DNA from: Phytophthora quininea | Lineage: Eukaryota > Oomycota > Peronosporomycetes > Peronosporales > Peronosporaceae | NCBI GenBank assembly: GCA_011947345.1 | Contig: JAAVTG010000711.1 | Location: 186,001-250,000 of the forward strand | DNA: 64,000 nt | Reading direction: 5' to 3' | Part shown: positions 60,042 through 64,000 of the stretch, piece by piece | How the letters are laid out: each line of letters begins with the position of its first letter | How positions within the stretch are numbered: position 1 is the stretch's first letter | The notes under the pieces: generated by a model | What the model saw: only the letters and a program-made list of their open reading frames with translations | Databases searched by the model: none | Told to the model about the DNA's origin: nothing | Program-made: the position numbers and the translations under genes

Positions 60042-61940
60042 ATGGCATCCGTCGAGGAGCTTCTGTTCCGGGCGTTTGTGCCAGCCAAGCAGGATTTAGC
60101 AGAGCTCGGGGATCTGGCCGACTTGGAGAAGGTCTCGGTGCTCACTTACAATGTGCTGTCGCAAATGGGAGCGCGACGGATGCAGCGTGGCGGCAAGAGC
60201 TACGTCAGCACCGCAGTGCTGAACATTCGCCATCGTCGCGAGAGACTGCTACGGTGAGTGTGCGCAACACTTTCCAACTAATTTATTAACGAATTGCTTG
60301 TATTATATATGCAGCGAGATCTTGTCGTACGATGCGGACATCATGTGTCTTCAGGTATCTTCGCACTCACTTGAATATCGAGACGTACTGCCAGGTGACT
60401 GTTGCTGTAGGAAGTCGACGAATACGACGACTGGTGGGCTGCGGAGCTCGCTGTCGCCGGCTACGACAGTATCTACGCGACTTCTTCCCCACCCAACTCG
60501 ACTGCAGTTGCCAAAGAGATCGACGACGGCCTCGTGACAGCATTTCGCAAGAATATTTTCCAACTATTCCGGTCTGAAGAAGTCCATCTGAACAAACTCT
60601 GCGCCAACATCAACGACCCGAACGTTGCAGCAAGGGCGAAACAAGATAAACAGGCACTACTTGTGTGTTTGCAGCCGTGGGAGACGTCGGCTCTACCTTC
60701 AGCATTGTGTGTGGTGAACACGCAGCTCGCAGCAGGACCAACACCGGAGATGGAGCATATCCGCGTGTTGCAGACCGAGTACCTCTGTCGCCAGGTCGCC
60801 GTATTCAACGCGAACTTCCAGCTCCCAATCGTCTTAGCTGGAACGTTCAACGCGGTCCCTAGCAGCGATGTGTACCATATTATCCTGACCGGAAGACGAC
60901 GACCGGTTGCAGAAGCCCCAGCAGCTCCAAGTCGCCCAACCGTCGACGACGAAATGCCATCCTCTCTCCGAGTGTCTTGGCAACTACCACCGCTATCTAC
61001 GACGTCACTCACACCTTCAGCTCCGATTCTCGAGTACAAACTCGGCATCAAGAACTGCTCGAGTCGATCAATGAGTTTCCTGCACGAAATATCCGTTCCA
61101 GACGGAGCAACTACCTCGTTCGTGGTGACAGCTCTGAGTGCCAACATGACGTACCAGTTTCGCGTCATGGCTCGTAACGAGCATGGCTGGGGGCATTGGA
61201 GCCAACCGTCCAAGCCTTCAAGTACAGCAGAAGCGGCTGCGTACAAGAAGTTTGCAACTAACACAGCTGAAGAGAAGGGTCTGTACGTTGTGCCAGACGT
61301 TCCACCAGAAGTGAAGCCGTACGAAATATCGTTTGGCTCTGGTCGTACGCCTCGATACGCGAAAGACGATGGGAAACCAAGCGTCAATGTGGAGGTTTGT
61401 CCACGTCCACTGCTGGCTCCAATCGATCAACGAGCAGAAGCCAAAAGGTTCGCTACGTTGCAGCCTCGAGCCGACCGTGACAGTCAGATCGTGCACAGCG
61501 AGATGATGGAGAGTGCGTATGGCGCCTACGCAGAGTACCTAAGCGAGCCAGAGCTCACGTTTTCAAGCAAACACTTCCAAGGGACGATCGATTACATTTT
61601 CCACTCCTCGGGCCAATTGACACCGTTCCAACTGCTGGAGTTGCCGACACTTGAAGAGTTGGAGACGACGGGGATCGATGCTCGCATGCCTGCGAGCTCT
61701 GAGGACGTCGAGTGGGTAAAACACAAACCTGAGGATTGGCACGACAGCGTGGAGGAAGACTCTCGACAGGCTCGATCTGCTACTACGCGCTACATGGGGC
61801 AATGGTGCGCCCCATTCCTCCCCAACGTCTTCGGTCGGACTTCATCGTGGCTACCTAACGCCAACTGCCCGTCGGATCACCTTCCTCTCGCTTGTGTCTT
61901 TGCCGTTCGACCACAAAACCTCGCAGTCTCGTGGAATTAA
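60042..61940 (+). CDS. CCR4-like EEP nuclease with an inserted fibronectin III domain
   Basis: EEP enzymes of this branch (CCR4, nocturnin, Angel, PDE12) remove poly(A) or cut related RNA linkages. Three exons: 60042-60253, 60315-60354, 60411-61940; introns of 61 and 56 nt. About 593 residues, no frame break. EEP blocks: LTYNVLSQ (exon 1), IMCLQ joined across intron 2 to EVDEYDDWW (metal-binding Glu), HFQGTIDYIF (about residue 472) and CPSDHLP (about 572). The GDFN block reads AGTFNAVP, with Thr for the catalytic Asp (about residue 227). Between that block and HFQGT, residues about 258-360 form a fibronectin III domain (LRVSWQLPP, ILEYKLGI, YQFRVMARNEHGWG). Activity is uncertain. Confidence 0.85.
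60254..60314 (+). other. Intron 1 of the EEP-FN3 gene
   Basis: 61 nt, GTGAGTGT...TATATGCAG, splitting an Arg codon (phase 2). Confidence 0.85.
60355..60410 (+). other. Intron 2 of the EEP-FN3 gene
   Basis: 56 nt, GTATCTTC...TTGCTGTAG, phase 0, directly before the catalytic Glu codon. Confidence 0.85.
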
Positions 61941-61959
61941 CATCAATGCTATTCACAAC

Positions 61960-62519
61960 TTAGAGTTCGTCCTCACGTGCCGAGAAATTATTGGTCAAAC
62001 GTGTCATGTCCATCTGCTGCAGCTCCTGGCAGTCCTGACGATGCAGGTCGATGTGGCTCACCGCGTATTTCACGTTAGCAGCCGTGTATCCCGTACGAGG
62101 TGGAGTGGCCTGCCCCAAGCCGCAGATATCGCGAATATCCGCCCCAACAACGTAGGATTTGGTGGGGTCGCAGCGGAAGTGGGTCACCGGCGGCCACTTC
62201 TCCACGTCGGCGATCAACCAGAAGCCGTTGTGTCGGTAGAGTCGGAAATCCGCCACCACCGAGTCGTCCTCGTCGTCTTCACGGAAGAACACGGGGTGTC
62301 GGGGTCGGACTGCACGACGTCCGCGTCCTGCAGCAGGTAGTGGCCGTTCATTCCTGGTACGTGGGATCCGCAAACGTAAAAATCCTCGCTGTCAAGCAGG
62401 TTGGACGACGAGAGTATCGGGTCCACCGCGATCTGCAATGCAGAGAAGTCATCAGGTGTGTCGGTAGCGATGACCGTCGCCAGAATCGCCATGCAGACCC
62501 AAGCGCCTTGAGGCTTCAT
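61960..62519 (-). CDS. Small secreted protein of unknown function
   Basis: ATG 62517-62519 opens a signal peptide (about 19 residues, AWVCMAILATVIA). The mature part has a pattern of strands and aromatic residues (DFYVCGSHVPGMNGHY, LYRHNGFWLIADVEKW) and four Cys. The first frame ends within a proline-aspartate stretch; the remainder is one frame over after four G (62293-62296 on the plus strand), fitting one missing base. About 186 residues. It converges with the EEP-FN3 gene (19 bp apart) and diverges from NAA50. No RXLR or crinkler motif. Confidence 0.6.
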
Positions 62520-62627
62520 GTCGGACTCGAGAATGACGCAAGATGCGTGAGATCCTTGTTCTAGATCCGGGTCGTTTCAACATGCGAAGAGCCACGTACG
62601 TACGTGACCACAACGGAATCGACCACC

Positions 62628-63194
62628 ATGGCAAGGCAGGTGGCGATACAGGCAGAGACCAACCTCGACAAGGAAGCTGAGACGGATGACGGACAAGGAC
62701 ACCCGCAGTCGAGGATGTCTATACACGTGACCTTCTGCCCCGTGGACAAGAGCAACGTGCAGCGACTACGAGAGCTCAATCTGCAGCTCTTCCCGGTGCG
62801 CTACAACCTGCAGTTCTACAAGGAGGTGGTGAGTTCACCCCCAGGATACGCTCAGTTAGCATCCGTTGGTGGGTTCGTTGTTGGTGCCATTTGCTGTCGA
62901 AGAGAACGCGTAGATCAAGACCAAGAAGGGCTTGAACGCACGTACATCATGACCCTCGGCGTGCTGGATAGCTATCGTCGTGCAAGAGTCGGCAGTCGGT
63001 TGTTGGAAGGAGTCATCGAGCAATCCATTCGAGACGGCGTGGTGCAGGTGTATCTCCACGTGCAGACAAGCAACACGGCAGCGCTGCGGTTCTACCTCTC
63101 GCACGGCTTCGAGGCCACGCAGGTCCTACGTAACTACTACAAACGCATCGAGCCGCCGGACTGCTACGTGCTACGTAGACAACTTCTACCGTAG
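62628..63194 (+). CDS. NAA50: N-terminal acetyltransferase NAA50 (NatE) homolog
   Basis: Acetylates the N-terminus of Met-starting nascent chains and is linked to sister-chromatid cohesion. 188 residues from ATG 62628. The GNAT fold is clear: NLQLFPVRYNLQFYKEVV (substrate loop), YIMTLGVLDSYRRARVGSRLL (motif A), YLHVQTSNTAALRFYLSHGF and NYYKRIEPPDCYVL, which is the NAA50 signature. In motif A the first Gly of the RxxGxG acetyl-CoA loop is Arg (RRARVG), an oddity. The N-terminal 28 residues are an extension relative to animal homologs. Confidence 0.92.
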   Translation: MARQVAIQAETNLDKEAETDDGQGHPQSRMSIHVTFCPVDKSNVQRLRELNLQLFPVRYNLQFYKEVVSSPPGYAQLASVGGFVVGAICCRRERVDQDQEGLERTYIMTLGVLDSYRRARVGSRLLEGVIEQSIRDGVVQVYLHVQTSNTAALRFYLSHGFEATQVLRNYYKRIEPPDCYVLRRQLLP

Positions 63195-63273
63195 ACGACA
63201 CGTACTCGTATCCACGTTTTTATAATGTCGAACAGCATGATTGATTGTCATCTCTATCAGACATTCGACACGC

Positions 63274-64000
63274 TTAAGCGTTACCCGCTTCCACTTCCAC
63301 CTTCCGTCGCTTCGGGTCGTCCTGCTTCGAGACCTGACGCTCAGCGCTGAAAGCAATGTGTTCGGGAAGCTGGAACGAGATGCAGACCATCACCTTCTTG
63401 GGGGCCACGTCACGCACGAGGTGGAACGACGTCGTCTCCGGATTCAGCTCGCCGCCCATAATTTTCTCGGCGCGCTGCAGTACAAACGTTAGACCTTCCC
63501 TAACAAACACATATTTGCCTTACAAAACGCACCTCCTTGATGTCCTTCTTGACGTCTTCAGCGTTGGAGAAGCAGTAGCAGTGGATGGTCGGGAGTTCTC
63601 CTTCCCAGTGGTCGAATTGTCCTGGGAACGCGTCCAAGAACTCGAGTGCAATAGCAGGCAGGTTCATCAACACCTGTGTAAACTGTTTCTTCTCACTCAG
63701 TAGCTTGGCGAGGAACTCGCGGCCGTCCAAATTGTACGGCGCCACCAGGTTCTCCACCTTGTTCAGCGCAATGTTCTCCTTCAAGTAGTGGAAGCTGCGC
63801 GGATTTAGATCGTTTGCTAACACTTTGCACCCGTTCAGCGCCAACGGCACGGCGAACGGTCCGATGCCGCACATCATATCGCACACGACGTCGCGCGGTT
63901 TGATGCGGCGGATGATCCTCAGATGCTCCTGCTGCAGACGCGAGTTCCAATACACTTCTGCATAGTTAAACCTAAACGTGGCCTTGCTCTCATGCACCTC
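63274..64000 (-). CDS. TRM5: tRNA (guanine37-N1)-methyltransferase TRM5, partial
   Basis: Methylates G37 next to the anticodon and so keeps the reading frame in translation. The 5' part lies beyond the window. The SAM-binding domain has CDMMCGIGPFAVPLALNG (motif I, near 63860), ANDLNPRSFHYLKENI and the NLPAIALEFLDAF block. After DIKE (near 63532) a short GT...AG segment, about 29-33 nt, interrupts the frame; the C-terminal part then continues LQRAEKIMGGEL and VRDVAPKKVMVCISFQLP to the stop near 63274. The short segment could be a very small intron or contain an error. Confidence 0.85.

Noticed and set aside
60473..61387. Antisense open frame of 304 codons
   Set aside because: It overlaps the EEP-FN3 gene fully and has no domain.
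1..64000. CRISPR arrays, rRNA and tRNA genes
   Set aside because: No regular short repeats with spacers, no rRNA-like sequence and no tRNA cloverleaf caught my eye. A tRNA search program would be needed to exclude tRNAs firmly.

Overview
The window looks like nuclear DNA of an oomycete, most probably Phytophthora or a close relative in the Peronosporales. The signs are: few, short introns (56-169 nt) with clean GT...AG ends; oomycete core promoters of the TCATTYYNCAWTT type just upstream of several start codons; a necrosis-inducing (NPP1/NLP-type) secreted protein; a broken RXLR-like effector; a bZIP protein carrying the oomycete-type Cys in place of the invariant Asn; and an EGF-repeat protein resembling stramenopile mastigoneme proteins. 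The species cannot be fixed from the sequence alone.

Layout. Positions 1-43 kb are a repeat-rich, effector-bearing compartment. It opens with an NLP relic (1-466) and a tyrosine-recombinase (DIRS/Ngaro-like) retrotransposon (about 798-6245). A Gypsy LTR retrotransposon (6470-17441, minus strand) follows, and a Copia element (11463-16850, plus strand) sits inside its gag gene. The Gypsy itself sits inside one member of a large, unrecognised protein family. That family, here split into subtypes A and B, has seven copies or fragments between 6 and 43 kb. Twice A and B lie head to head with only 56-57 bp between their start codons. Small membrane-protein genes lie between the copies: two MARVEL-like four-helix proteins, three single-helix proteins, a degenerate multi-spanning protein, a COA1/TIM21-like protein and another mitochondrial protein. 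A bZIP, an NLP gene and an RXLR-like relic lie here too.

Positions 43-64 kb are a compact block of mostly conserved genes with short intergenic gaps. In order: ETF alpha, two more MARVEL-like genes, two paralogous proteins of unknown function, the EGF-repeat protein, RPB6, RBM42, a coiled-coil protein, WDR75/UTP17, DNAAF2 (Kintoun), another coiled-coil protein, a LAMTOR4-like protein, a membrane protein, a DUF1279/FAM210 protein, a CCR4-like nuclease carrying a fibronectin III domain, a small secreted protein, NAA50 and a partial TRM5. Many neighbours are divergent pairs; the RPB6/RBM42 promoter contains a perfect inverted repeat built on two CCAAT boxes.

A caution runs through the annotation. 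About twenty reading-frame breaks, on both strands, in transposons and in conserved genes alike (ETFA, DNAAF2, the bZIP, the LAMTOR4-like gene), look as if exactly one base is missing, usually in a short homopolymer. That uniform polarity points to deletion errors in the assembly rather than decay. The A/B family copies differ: their breaks have mixed polarity and include stop codons, so they look like genuine pseudogenes.
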